A DNA stretch of 57,415 bases, taken from a bacterium. Lineage in GTDB: Bacteria > Desulfobacterota > JAPLJL01. Where the stretch lies: assembly GCA_028713675.1 (NCBI GenBank), contig JAQTNV010000020.1, positions 1 through 57,415 on the forward strand. The letters are read 5' to 3'. Under the pieces are notes generated by a model, which saw only the letters and a list, made by a program, of their open reading frames with translations, did no database searches and was not told where the DNA came from. Position numbers and translations under genes: made by a program. Of this stretch, positions 25,727-31,791 are shown piece after piece. The first letter of the stretch is position 1, and the number at the start of each line of letters is the position of its first letter.

Positions 25727-26637
25727 TATAAGAATCCCTCGCTGTCCATCTCGGCGGCCGATCCTTCCCCTTGCGTGTAAATGGTTTTTAAAGCCCCGGC
25801 CGAGCCGTGGTAAATAACGACCCGGGCCTCTTTCAGGCCGGCCATTTCCCGGGCGGCAGCGATCGCGTCTTCCAGGTAACCGATTTTATCGATCAATCCC
25901 AGACGCAGGGCCTCCCCCGCGGTCAGAACCCTCCCGTCGGAAACATCCTTCAGGGTTTCATCCGGAATGCCCTTTCTTCCTTCCCGGATCACCTCGAGGA
26001 AGCGCTGGAAATGAGAGTTGACGATCCCCTGCACCACTTCTTTCTCCTTGTCCGTCATCCCGCGAAAGATGGAGCCCATGTCCTTCTTTTCCCCGGTTTT
26101 GATCGCCTTCTCCTCCACCCCCACCTTGTCCATCAGCCCTTCCAGGCTGATCCCGTGATAGATCACCCCGATGGAACCGGTGGCGGTGGTGGGATGCGCG
26201 ATGATCTGATCGGCCGCCGTGGCCACGTAGTAACCTCCGCTGGCCGCGGCGCTCATCATGATGGCAACCACGGGCAGGCCGCGGTCCTTTTTAAACCGTT
26301 TCAGCTCGGAATGCACGATGTCGCAGGCGGTCACGAACCCGCCCGGGCTGTCGATCCGGAGAATCAAAGCCTTGACCTTTTTATCTTCCCGGGCCCGGTC
26401 GAGGTTGGCCCGGACCCATTCAACCGTCCCGGCTTCCGACTTGAGGAACCCCCTGGCTCCCTGCTCCTTGATTACGCCGGAAATATCAATAATCAGGACC
26501 TTTGCCCCACCCTGGCCTCCGACCTTTTCCTCGGATATCTCCCGGGGGTGGGGGAAAATACTCCCGGACACATAGAAACACCCGGAAACCAATAGAGGGA
26601 TAAGAGTCATTGCCAATTGGATTTTCAGTTTCGGCAT
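25720..26637 (-). CDS. sppA: SppA-type signal peptide peptidase, lipoprotein form
   Basis: 305 aa, the short single-domain type. Catalytic Ser133 lies in MMSAAASGGYYVAT; the general-base lysine is in the KTGEKKDMGS stretch (180-187). LRIDSPGGFVTA and HPTTATGSIGV are the other family blocks. The enzyme degrades cleaved signal peptides at the membrane. The N-terminus looks like a lipoprotein signal (LLVSGCFYVSG) rather than the usual simple membrane anchor, which would put the protease in the outer leaflet of the inner membrane or in the outer membrane. The gene lies 26 nt downstream of an unknown secreted protein gene. Confidence 0.92.
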   Translation of the reverse strand: MPKLKIQLAMTLIPLLVSGCFYVSGSIFPHPREISEEKVGGQGGAKVLIIDISGVIKEQGARGFLKSEAGTVEWVRANLDRAREDKKVKALILRIDSPGGFVTACDIVHSELKRFKKDRGLPVVAIMMSAAASGGYYVATAADQIIAHPTTATGSIGVIYHGISLEGLMDKVGVEEKAIKTGEKKDMGSIFRGMTDKEKEVVQGIVNSHFQRFLEVIREGRKGIPDETLKDVSDGRVLTAGEALRLGLIDKIGYLEDAIAAAREMAGLKEARVVIYHGSAGALKTIYTQGEGSAAEMDSEGFLYF

Positions 26638-26654
26638 TTTATTTCTTCCCTTCC

Positions 26655-26682
26655 GGCGACTGGTTATCGGCTACCTGCTGCT
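26655..26682. repeat. Heptad tandem array, unit GGCTACC (4 units)
   Basis: GGCGACT, GGTTATC, GGCTACC, TGCTGCT in phase. It overlaps the stop of the secreted-protein gene at 26664; second member of the family at 25341. Confidence 0.6.
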
Positions 26683-27719
26683 TTTTTTTCATGATCCGTA
26701 ATCACCCAGTCCCGCAGATTTTTCATCGAGAGGGGAAAATACTTCACCGAGACCTCGTCCGAGATCGACTGGGCCACCTTTTCCACCGCTCCCCGGACCA
26801 GGGGAATGTGGGGCACGAAGGCATCCACATTCACCACGGAATGCAGCAGATATTCCACTACGTAAAACCCGGAATAATTTTCGAATATTTTCCAGGTTCC
26901 CTCGGTCACCTTGACCTGGCATTCGTTCAGGTCGAAAACATTCCCGTATATTTTCAGAAGGTCTTTGTCGCTGACGCGGAACCTCCCCTTTTTATCCTGC
27001 TCGGAAAAGAGCGGATGCTTGCGGGCGAGGTCCATAAAAATCTCCCGGGACTGGGTCCGCCCCGGGCTGACGGGCTTCAGGTTTTTCGCCGCCCGGTCCA
27101 GTTCCACCTGGGTCGGCATATGAAAGCTGAATTCCCTCGTCTTGGGAAAAGCAGCGAATAAAACCGGCAAGTCGATCGCGCTGGTGATCCCGAAGAAAGT
27201 CCCTTCGATCTGCAGGTAACAGAAATGGGTCACACCCTCGGCGTAAAAATCCACGCTGGTGTTATAAACCGCGAAAGTGTCTTCGATCCCATCCACATTG
27301 GTCAGTCTTTCCCAGTAGTGATAAGCAGGCATCAGGAAAATCGCTTTCATAACGACCCCATCCTTGGCCTGGGAATAGCGTTTTTCAATGATGATTGCGC
27401 CTTTTCCCAGGTGCGAAATCGCCTGGCTTAAGGTCTGATCGCCCTGGATCTGGAAATAATCCTGGATCAAGCCTTTCAACTTCCCTGCTTCTCCCGGGTT
27501 CACGGTGAAATTGAACTTTCCGGCATCATCCGGAAAATAAACCGCCATGGCTTCCTTGGTCCCCTCGATGGGTTTTTCCTGCTTGGTTTCGATTTTCTTC
27601 CGGAATTCCTCCCGTCCCTCCCGAAAACTTTTCTTTTCACCGGCCAGGGCCAAATTGGCGAGAAACAGCACCAGGGTCAGTCCGGCCGTCGCGCCAAGCA
27701 CCGATTTGAGTCTCGACAT
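26664..27719 (-). CDS. Secreted protein of unknown function
   Basis: 351 aa. Start ATG 27719 is fixed by a strong AGGAGG 6 nt upstream; the longer ORF to 27842 only translates a repeat array. The signal peptide is SVLGATAGLTLVLFLANLALAG. The mature part begins with a charged helix (KKSFREGREEFRKKIETKQEK) and continues as a mixed alpha/beta domain with several aromatic-rich strands (FLMPAYHYWERL, THFCYLQIEGTFFG). I recognise no family. Position directly upstream of sppA suggests cotranscription and an envelope role; nothing more can be said. Confidence 0.75.
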   Translation of the reverse strand: MSRLKSVLGATAGLTLVLFLANLALAGEKKSFREGREEFRKKIETKQEKPIEGTKEAMAVYFPDDAGKFNFTVNPGEAGKLKGLIQDYFQIQGDQTLSQAISHLGKGAIIIEKRYSQAKDGVVMKAIFLMPAYHYWERLTNVDGIEDTFAVYNTSVDFYAEGVTHFCYLQIEGTFFGITSAIDLPVLFAAFPKTREFSFHMPTQVELDRAAKNLKPVSPGRTQSREIFMDLARKHPLFSEQDKKGRFRVSDKDLLKIYGNVFDLNECQVKVTEGTWKIFENYSGFYVVEYLLHSVVNVDAFVPHIPLVRGAVEKVAQSISDEVSVKYFPLSMKNLRDWVITDHEKKAAGSR

Positions 27720-27788
27720 TTTCCGCCTCCTTTTTTCTCTGGGTCTCGAATATGTTAAATTATTCGAGGATTTTGAACAAGCCATTTC

Positions 27789-27851
27789 GCAGAGCGCAAA
27801 GAGCATAGAGCATAGGGCAGAGGACAGAAGGCAAATAGCCAAGAGTCAGGA
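27789..27851. repeat. Heptad tandem array, unit GCATAGA (9 units)
   Basis: Nine units in phase: GCAGAGC, GCAAAGA, GCATAGA, GCATAGG, GCAGAGG and four more degenerate ones. It shares its order of variants with the array at 22194 and, inverted, with 30171. Confidence 0.75.
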
Positions 27852-27936
27852 ATAAATATTTAACAATTGGGAGTTCCGAATGGGTATTGCGGAATTAAGA
27901 TTTCGCTCTTTGAACTTATTACAAACGACTTCGAAA

Positions 27937-27976
27937 CAACTTACCAACTCGCCAACTTTCTAACTCACTAACTCAC
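27937..27976. repeat. Octad tandem array, unit CAACTTAC (5 units)
   Basis: CAACTTAC, CAACTCGC, CAACTTTC, then TAACTCAC twice. It ends 7 nt before the Nudix start codon. The inverse family lies directly behind the same gene at 28717. Confidence 0.75.
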
Positions 27977-27983
27977 TTTTTCT

Positions 27984-28709
27984 ATGATTACGCCTCGCCC
28001 CGCCTCAACCGTGATCCTTCTCCGGGAGAACCCCGCCCCCGGTTCCGTCCGGCTGGAAATTTATCTGGCCCGGCGCAAAAAGAGCATGAAATTCCTGGGA
28101 GGATTTTCGGCCTTTCCCGGAGGAGCCCTGGAGAAGCAGGATTATGACTCCGAAAATCAGAAACGTTCACGGGGATTGGGACCCGACGAAGCCCAGAGAC
28201 TTCTCGGAGGGGATATCACCGGGGTGGAAGCCCTGGCCCACCTCCTGGCCGCCATCCGGGAGGTCTACGAGGAAACCGGCGTCCTCCTGGCCCTGGCTGA
28301 ATCCGGCGGTCCTCCCCGTCCGGAAATTATCGCCGGCTGGCATCAAGAAATCCGGGACGGGAAAATCCCCCTGGTGGAAATGATGAAGAAGGAAAAGCTG
28401 CTTTATGATACCCTCTCGCTCAAATACTTCGACCATTGGGTCACCCCGGATTTTTCCCCGATCCGCTTCAGCGCCCGCTTCTTTCTGGCGGTCAACCCAC
28501 CCGGGCGCTCCCCCGTTCCCTGCCCGATCGAGTTTGAAACCGCGGAATGGATCAACCCGGGAAAAGCCCTGGAGAGTTTCGAAACCGGGGAAGTCAAGAT
28601 GATCCCCCCCACCCTTCATTGCCTGAAAAGACTATCCCCCTTCGGTAAAATCGAGGAGCTTTGGGATTTTTTTTCCCGGGAGCCCCTCCCGGAAACCAAG
28701 TCAGGGTGA
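27984..28709 (+). CDS. Nudix hydrolase (NUDT7/NUDT19-like)
   Basis: 241 aa. The Nudix box reads G-x5-E-x7-RE-V-x-EE-x-G (GVEALAHLLAAIREVYEETG), binding Mg2+ for hydrolysis of a nucleoside diphosphate linked to X. GGFSAFPGGALEKQD precedes it. The long insertion and size fit the CoA diphosphatase-like NUDT7/19 group rather than MutT; substrate not determined. The ATG has no ribosome site because an octad array occupies the leader. An inverted array of the same unit family follows the stop codon, so the gene is bracketed. Confidence 0.88.
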   Translation: MITPRPASTVILLRENPAPGSVRLEIYLARRKKSMKFLGGFSAFPGGALEKQDYDSENQKRSRGLGPDEAQRLLGGDITGVEALAHLLAAIREVYEETGVLLALAESGGPPRPEIIAGWHQEIRDGKIPLVEMMKKEKLLYDTLSLKYFDHWVTPDFSPIRFSARFFLAVNPPGRSPVPCPIEFETAEWINPGKALESFETGEVKMIPPTLHCLKRLSPFGKIEELWDFFSREPLPETKSG

Positions 28710-28716
28710 ACATACG

Positions 28717-28756
28717 GTAAGTTTGTGAGTTGGTAAGTTGGTGTGTTGGCAAGATT
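28717..28756. repeat. Octad tandem array, unit GTAAGTTG (5 units)
   Basis: GTAAGTTT, GTGAGTTG, GTAAGTTG, GTGTGTTG, GCAAGATT in phase. GTAAGTTG is the exact inverse of the CAACTTAC unit at 27937. Confidence 0.75.
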
Positions 28757-28790
28757 GTCATTGCGAGAAGCCCTGCGACGAAGCAATCTC
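28757..28790. repeat. Dispersed ATTGCGAG repeat, short copy
   Basis: GTCATTGCGAG...GAAGCAATCTC, joined directly to the preceding octad array. See the copies at 4343, 29941 and 31569. Confidence 0.65.
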
Positions 28791-28834
28791 GGATTAGATT
28801 AGTCATAATAAATTTAAACAGTTATCCCAAATTG

Positions 28835-29710
28835 ATGAATAATATATTGCCCCGTCAATTAATTAATATTTTCCTCGCCGTTCTTATTATTTTATTAAGT
28901 ACTATTCATTTAACCGCCGGTGAATCCTTGCCGGACAAATCCTCATCGGAAAAGCCCCGGGAAGAAAAACCCTATCTGGAAGAGATCAGGCCGAAGAAAA
29001 TCTGGGATGATATTTCCCATGTGATTACTTTCCCGGCACGGATGGATTTGACCGGCAGCCTGATCCTGGCCGGGGTCCTCGGCGCTACCGGGATTTTCAT
29101 GAGCCAGGATGAAAACATCCGTGGCCGAATCAGGGAAATCCCGGATAATGACGGTATCAACGCCGCCGCAAAAGCGGGAAAATGGCTGGGCGACGGGCGT
29201 CTGATTGTTCCCCTGTTCCTGGTTTCCGGGGCGGGCGGTTATCTCGGTAAAAATCAGCGCCTGGTCAGGATCTCGGTGGAAACCCTGGAAACCCTAGCCC
29301 TCTCCGGGCTGACCGTGCAAATCCTCAAGTTCTCCACCGGCCGTTCCCGTCCCTTCCGTGATTCCGGTTCCTGGGATTTCACCGGGCCCAGTGTCTCCAA
29401 CGAGGCCTTTCACTCCTTCCCCTCCGGCCACGCGGTCACCATCGGTTCCGTGGCCGGGGTCCTGGCCGGCGAATTCGAATCCATCTGGATCGACCTGGCC
29501 GCCGGCGGGCTGGTGGGGCTGACCGCTTTTCAGCGGATGTATGCCGACCGGCATTGGGCTTCGGATGTTTTTTTCGGCTCTGCCATCGGAATCGCCACCG
29601 GGTATTCCATTGCCCGGCACCGGAAGGCAATAACCGCCGCCCGAATCCTGGTCACCTCCGTGTCCCTCCAATCAGCCCAGCCCGGAATCCAATTTACGTA
29701 TATTTTTTGA
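28835..29710 (+). CDS. PAP2-family membrane phosphatase
   Basis: 291 aa from ATG 28835; the ORF reaches back to 28730 only through the ATTGCGAG repeat. The phosphatase signature is complete: KFSTGRSRPFRDSG (K-x6-RP type), SFPSGHAVTIGS and RMYADRHWASDVFFG with the catalytic His-Asp. An N-terminal signal or anchor and several hydrophobic helices make it a membrane enzyme acting on lipid phosphates in the periplasmic leaflet, for example undecaprenyl pyrophosphate or phosphatidate. The substrate is not determinable. The ribosome site is weak. Confidence 0.9.
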   Translation: MNNILPRQLINIFLAVLIILLSTIHLTAGESLPDKSSSEKPREEKPYLEEIRPKKIWDDISHVITFPARMDLTGSLILAGVLGATGIFMSQDENIRGRIREIPDNDGINAAAKAGKWLGDGRLIVPLFLVSGAGGYLGKNQRLVRISVETLETLALSGLTVQILKFSTGRSRPFRDSGSWDFTGPSVSNEAFHSFPSGHAVTIGSVAGVLAGEFESIWIDLAAGGLVGLTAFQRMYADRHWASDVFFGSAIGIATGYSIARHRKAITAARILVTSVSLQSAQPGIQFTYIF

Positions 29711-29735
29711 AAGCAGGCAGTGAGCAGAAAAATAA

Positions 29736-29770
29736 GGTGATGGGTCATAGGTCATAGGTGATAGGTTTGA
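29736..29770. repeat. Heptad tandem array, unit GGTCATA (5 units)
   Basis: GGTGATG, GGTCATA twice, GGTGATA, GGTTTGA. Positions 29725-29766 are the reverse complement of 22560-22600 with about one mismatch. Confidence 0.75.
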
Positions 29771-29782
29771 GAAAATAACGCT

Positions 29783-29814
29783 AGGGGACTAGAAAACTGG
29801 GACGCTGGGAAGCA
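29783..29814. repeat. Octad tandem array, unit GGGACGCT (4 units)
   Basis: AGGGGACT, AGAAAACT, GGGACGCT, GGGAAGCA in phase. The inverse family (AGCGTCCC) lies at 31510, on the other side of the TRAP gene. Confidence 0.6.
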
Positions 29815-29842
29815 GTCGGCAGCAAATACATTCCCTACAATT

Positions 29843-29920
29843 GTCATTCTGAGCACATTCGCTTCGCTCAGTGTAAACCTCTGGCGACTTGTCCCGAGAA
29901 TGGTCGAGGGAAGAATCTCG
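29843..29920. repeat. GTCATTCTGAG...GAAGAATCTC dispersed repeat
   Basis: GTCATTCTGAG at one end and GAAGAATCTC at the other, with a TTCGCTTCGCTCAG core. Similar elements are common in several bacterial phyla. Only one full copy is seen here. Confidence 0.6.
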
Positions 29921-29940
29921 TTTTCATCGTAATATTCGTA

Positions 29941-29976
29941 ATTGCGAGTCCCGCCTTTGGCGGGGCGTGGCAATCC
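29941..29976. repeat. Dispersed ATTGCGAG repeat copy
   Basis: ATTGCGAGTCCCGCC, then GGCGGGGCGTGGCAATCC; the inner CCCGCC/GGCGGG hairpin equals the one at 4343 and 31569. Confidence 0.65.
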
Positions 29977-29989
29977 CTCTCTTCGTTGG

Positions 29990-30024
29990 TCTTTATTTTC
30001 TTTTTTGGGGGGTTGATCTCGCTC
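29990..30024. repeat. Left end of the GGGGGTTGGTCTCGC element
   Basis: A T-rich run with TTTTTTGGGGGGTTGATCTCGCTC matches the left ends at 22303 and 48447. No matching right end is seen, so this is a solo or decayed end. Confidence 0.55.
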
Positions 30025-30034
30025 GAACAGGATC

Positions 30035-30062
30035 GACCACCGACAGCCGACCGCAGACCGCT
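30035..30062. repeat. Heptad tandem array, unit GACCGCA (4 units)
   Basis: GACCACC, GACAGCC, GACCGCA, GACCGCT in phase; the inverse family is at 31698. Confidence 0.6.
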
Positions 30063-30106
30063 GTTTGAATCTGTCATCCTAAGTTATTTCGAAAGGATTT
30101 TTTAAC

Positions 30107-30163
30107 GTCATTCCGGCGGTGTTTTGCTTGTCCTGAGTTCTATCGAAGGAAGCCGGAATCCAG
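30107..30163. repeat. GTCATTCCGGC...GCCGGAATCCAG dispersed repeat
   Basis: Inverted ends GTCATTCCGGC and GCCGGAATCC flank a core with TCCTGAGTTCTATCGAAGGA. Related in plan to the copy at 24774. Confidence 0.65.
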
Positions 30164-30170
30164 GGGCTTT

Positions 30171-30212
30171 TCTTTTGCCCTCTGCTCTATGCTCTATGCT
30201 CTATGCGCTTTG
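30171..30212. repeat. Heptad tandem array, unit CTCTATG (6 units)
   Basis: TCTTTTG, CCCTCTG, CTCTATG three times, CGCTTTG. It is the reverse complement of the GCATAGA family (22194, 27789), with the same order of variants. Confidence 0.75.
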
Positions 30213-30268
30213 CTCCTCCCTTTTGGCCCGCTGCGTCATTATTCCCGCTCTTCACCCTCGGAAATTAA

Positions 30269-30297
30269 TTGATTTCCATTCGGGATCACCGTAAAAT
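30269..30297 (+). promoter_or_regulatory. Candidate sigma70 promoter of the TRAP receptor gene
   Basis: TTGATT, a 17-nt spacer, TAAAAT. The -10 box ends 9 nt before the ATG, so the mRNA would be leaderless or nearly so, in line with the lack of a Shine-Dalgarno sequence. Confidence 0.5.
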
Positions 30298-30306
30298 ACT
30301 ATCATC

Positions 30307-31434
30307 ATGACGAAAAAAATATTTCTGCTTGTTCCCTGGCTCGGGGCATTTATTTTGCTTTTTTTCACCACCGGCACCCCCGCCCAGGAAAAAACCGGAA
30401 AACCCGAATTCACCCTCAAGTGGGGCACGATCGCCCCGGAAGCCACCAGCTGGGGAGGGGCCATCGGGCGCGTCAACGCGCTGATGGAGAAAGAATCCAG
30501 GGGCAGGATCAAAAACACCTGGTATTTCGGCGCGGTGATGGGCGACGAGATGGACATGATCCGCAAGGTGAAGATCGGCCAGCTGCAGGGCCTGGCCGTT
30601 CTGACGGTGGGGTTGCAGAAAATCGCACCCGAAACGGGCGTCCTCACCCTGCCTTTCATGTTCAAGGATTACCGGGAGGTGGACTGCACCTATCCCAAAA
30701 TCTGGAAACTGCTGGGGGAAGCCTTTGAAAAACACGGCTTTGTCCTCCTCGGCCACACCGATGTCTGTTTCGCCATCATGCAGACCCATGTCAGCCCCGA
30801 GATGGAAAACGAGCTGCGGAAAGATATCTTAGTAAACGGCAAGATCAGCGACCCGACCAAGAACGAAATATTCCTGAGATACCTGAAGCAGTGGGCCTGG
30901 CAAACCCTGGACATTGACGCGTACCTGTACAAAATGATGGGGATCACCAACGTTATCCCTCTCCAGGTCACCGATGTTCTGACCGCCCTCCAGACCGGAA
31001 TGGTCAACTCTGTTTACGGAAGCTGCTCAACCACGGTCGCGCTTCAATGGCAGACCTATATAAATTACATCATCAAGTTCGGCGGATACGAGGGGGTGGC
31101 TTATGCCCCGGCCATGCTGGTTCTGGACAAGAAAGCTTTTTATTCCCTTCCCCCGGATCTCCAAAAGATCGTCCGCGACGCCTACCAGACCGAGCTCGGC
31201 CCCGGTTCCTCCCGCCTGACCCTCGAGGTCCGGGAAGTCGAGGCGAATATGTGTCAGGGAATGAAAAACCGCGGGACCAAGGAAATCGTAATGGATTCGG
31301 AGCTGACCAAAATCTTTGAGGAAAAATCCAGGCCCATCTATAAGATGATGGAAGGCAAATACTATCCGCCCGAGTTCCGCCAGGCGGTGGAAAAAGCCCG
31401 CGACGAGTGCCGGGCCTCATTGGGAAACAATTGA
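30307..31434 (+). CDS. TRAP transporter substrate-binding protein (DctP type), orphan
   Basis: 375 aa. Signal peptide cut after TPAQ, near residue 26. The DctP fold shows LKWGTIAPEATSWGGAI, KNTWYFGAVMGDEMDMIRKVKIGQLQG, LTLPFMFKDYREVD and VTDVLTALQTGMVNSVYGSC, the last segment forming the ligand arginine/aromatic pocket region. TRAP receptors capture organic acids in the periplasm for a DctQM permease. No permease gene is next to it: both flanks are repeat-filled spacers. It either feeds a distant permease or serves as a sensor input. A promoter-like pair of boxes sits directly before the ATG. Confidence 0.9.
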   Translation: MTKKIFLLVPWLGAFILLFFTTGTPAQEKTGKPEFTLKWGTIAPEATSWGGAIGRVNALMEKESRGRIKNTWYFGAVMGDEMDMIRKVKIGQLQGLAVLTVGLQKIAPETGVLTLPFMFKDYREVDCTYPKIWKLLGEAFEKHGFVLLGHTDVCFAIMQTHVSPEMENELRKDILVNGKISDPTKNEIFLRYLKQWAWQTLDIDAYLYKMMGITNVIPLQVTDVLTALQTGMVNSVYGSCSTTVALQWQTYINYIIKFGGYEGVAYAPAMLVLDKKAFYSLPPDLQKIVRDAYQTELGPGSSRLTLEVREVEANMCQGMKNRGTKEIVMDSELTKIFEEKSRPIYKMMEGKYYPPEFRQAVEKARDECRASLGNN

Positions 31435-31509
31435 TGATTTCGGGATGCGGCCTGCCCGAACCGACCGCTCGGGTCGGCCAGGGATTGCGGAATTGAACTG
31501 TTTCTTACA

Positions 31510-31557
31510 AACCTCCTGGCCTCCCAGCGTCCCCGCTTCCTACCGTCCCAGCATTCT
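31510..31557. repeat. Octad tandem array, unit AGCGTCCC (6 units)
   Basis: AACCTCCT, GGCCTCCC, AGCGTCCC, CGCTTCCT, ACCGTCCC, AGCATTCT in phase; inverse family of 29783. Confidence 0.6.
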
Positions 31558-31568
31558 TTTCTAATGTT

Positions 31569-31641
31569 GTCATTGCGCCTGCCCGAGCCGACGGCTCGTG
31601 TCGGCCAGGGAGCCCTGCCTCTGGCGGGGCGTGGCAATCTC
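31569..31641. repeat. Dispersed ATTGCG palindromic repeat copy
   Basis: GTCATTGCGCC at one end and GCGTGGCAATCTC at the other, with a GCCGACGGCTCGTGTCGGC inner hairpin not present in the other copies. Confidence 0.6.
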
Positions 31642-31659
31642 GGCTTTTGTTAGCTTTTT

Positions 31660-31690
31660 CTTTTTTTGTGGGGGTTGGTTTCACTCCGCT
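31660..31690. repeat. Left end of the GGGGGTTGGTCTCGC element
   Basis: T run, GTGGGGGTTGGTTTCACTC. Degenerate match to the ends at 22303, 29990 and 48447; no right end is seen. Confidence 0.5.
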
Positions 31691-31697
31691 CACAAAC

Positions 31698-31718
31698 GGC
31701 GGTCGGTGGTCCGCGGTC
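31698..31718. repeat. Heptad tandem array, unit GGTGGTC (3 units)
   Basis: GGCGGTC, GGTGGTC, CGCGGTC in phase, the inverse of the array at 30035. Confidence 0.5.
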
Positions 31719-31765
31719 TTAAAGGCCTCCAAGCTCCCCCGCTTTCAAGCTTCTTGACTTAGGAT
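31718..31765. repeat. Octad tandem array, unit CTTTCAAG (6 units)
   Basis: CTTAAAGG, CCTCCAAG, CTCCCCCG, CTTTCAAG, CTTCTTGA, CTTAGGAT in phase. It abuts the preceding heptad array, showing a change of period at the joint. Confidence 0.6.
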
Positions 31766-31791
31766 TTTGGACAGAAGACCTGGGACTGAAT

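Noticed and set aside
27720..27842. Longer N-terminus for the secreted protein
   Set aside because: The extra codons lie in a heptad array, and AGGAGG is placed for the ATG at 27719.
28730..28834. Longer N-terminus for the PAP2 protein
   Set aside because: The extension translates an octad array and an ATTGCGAG repeat.
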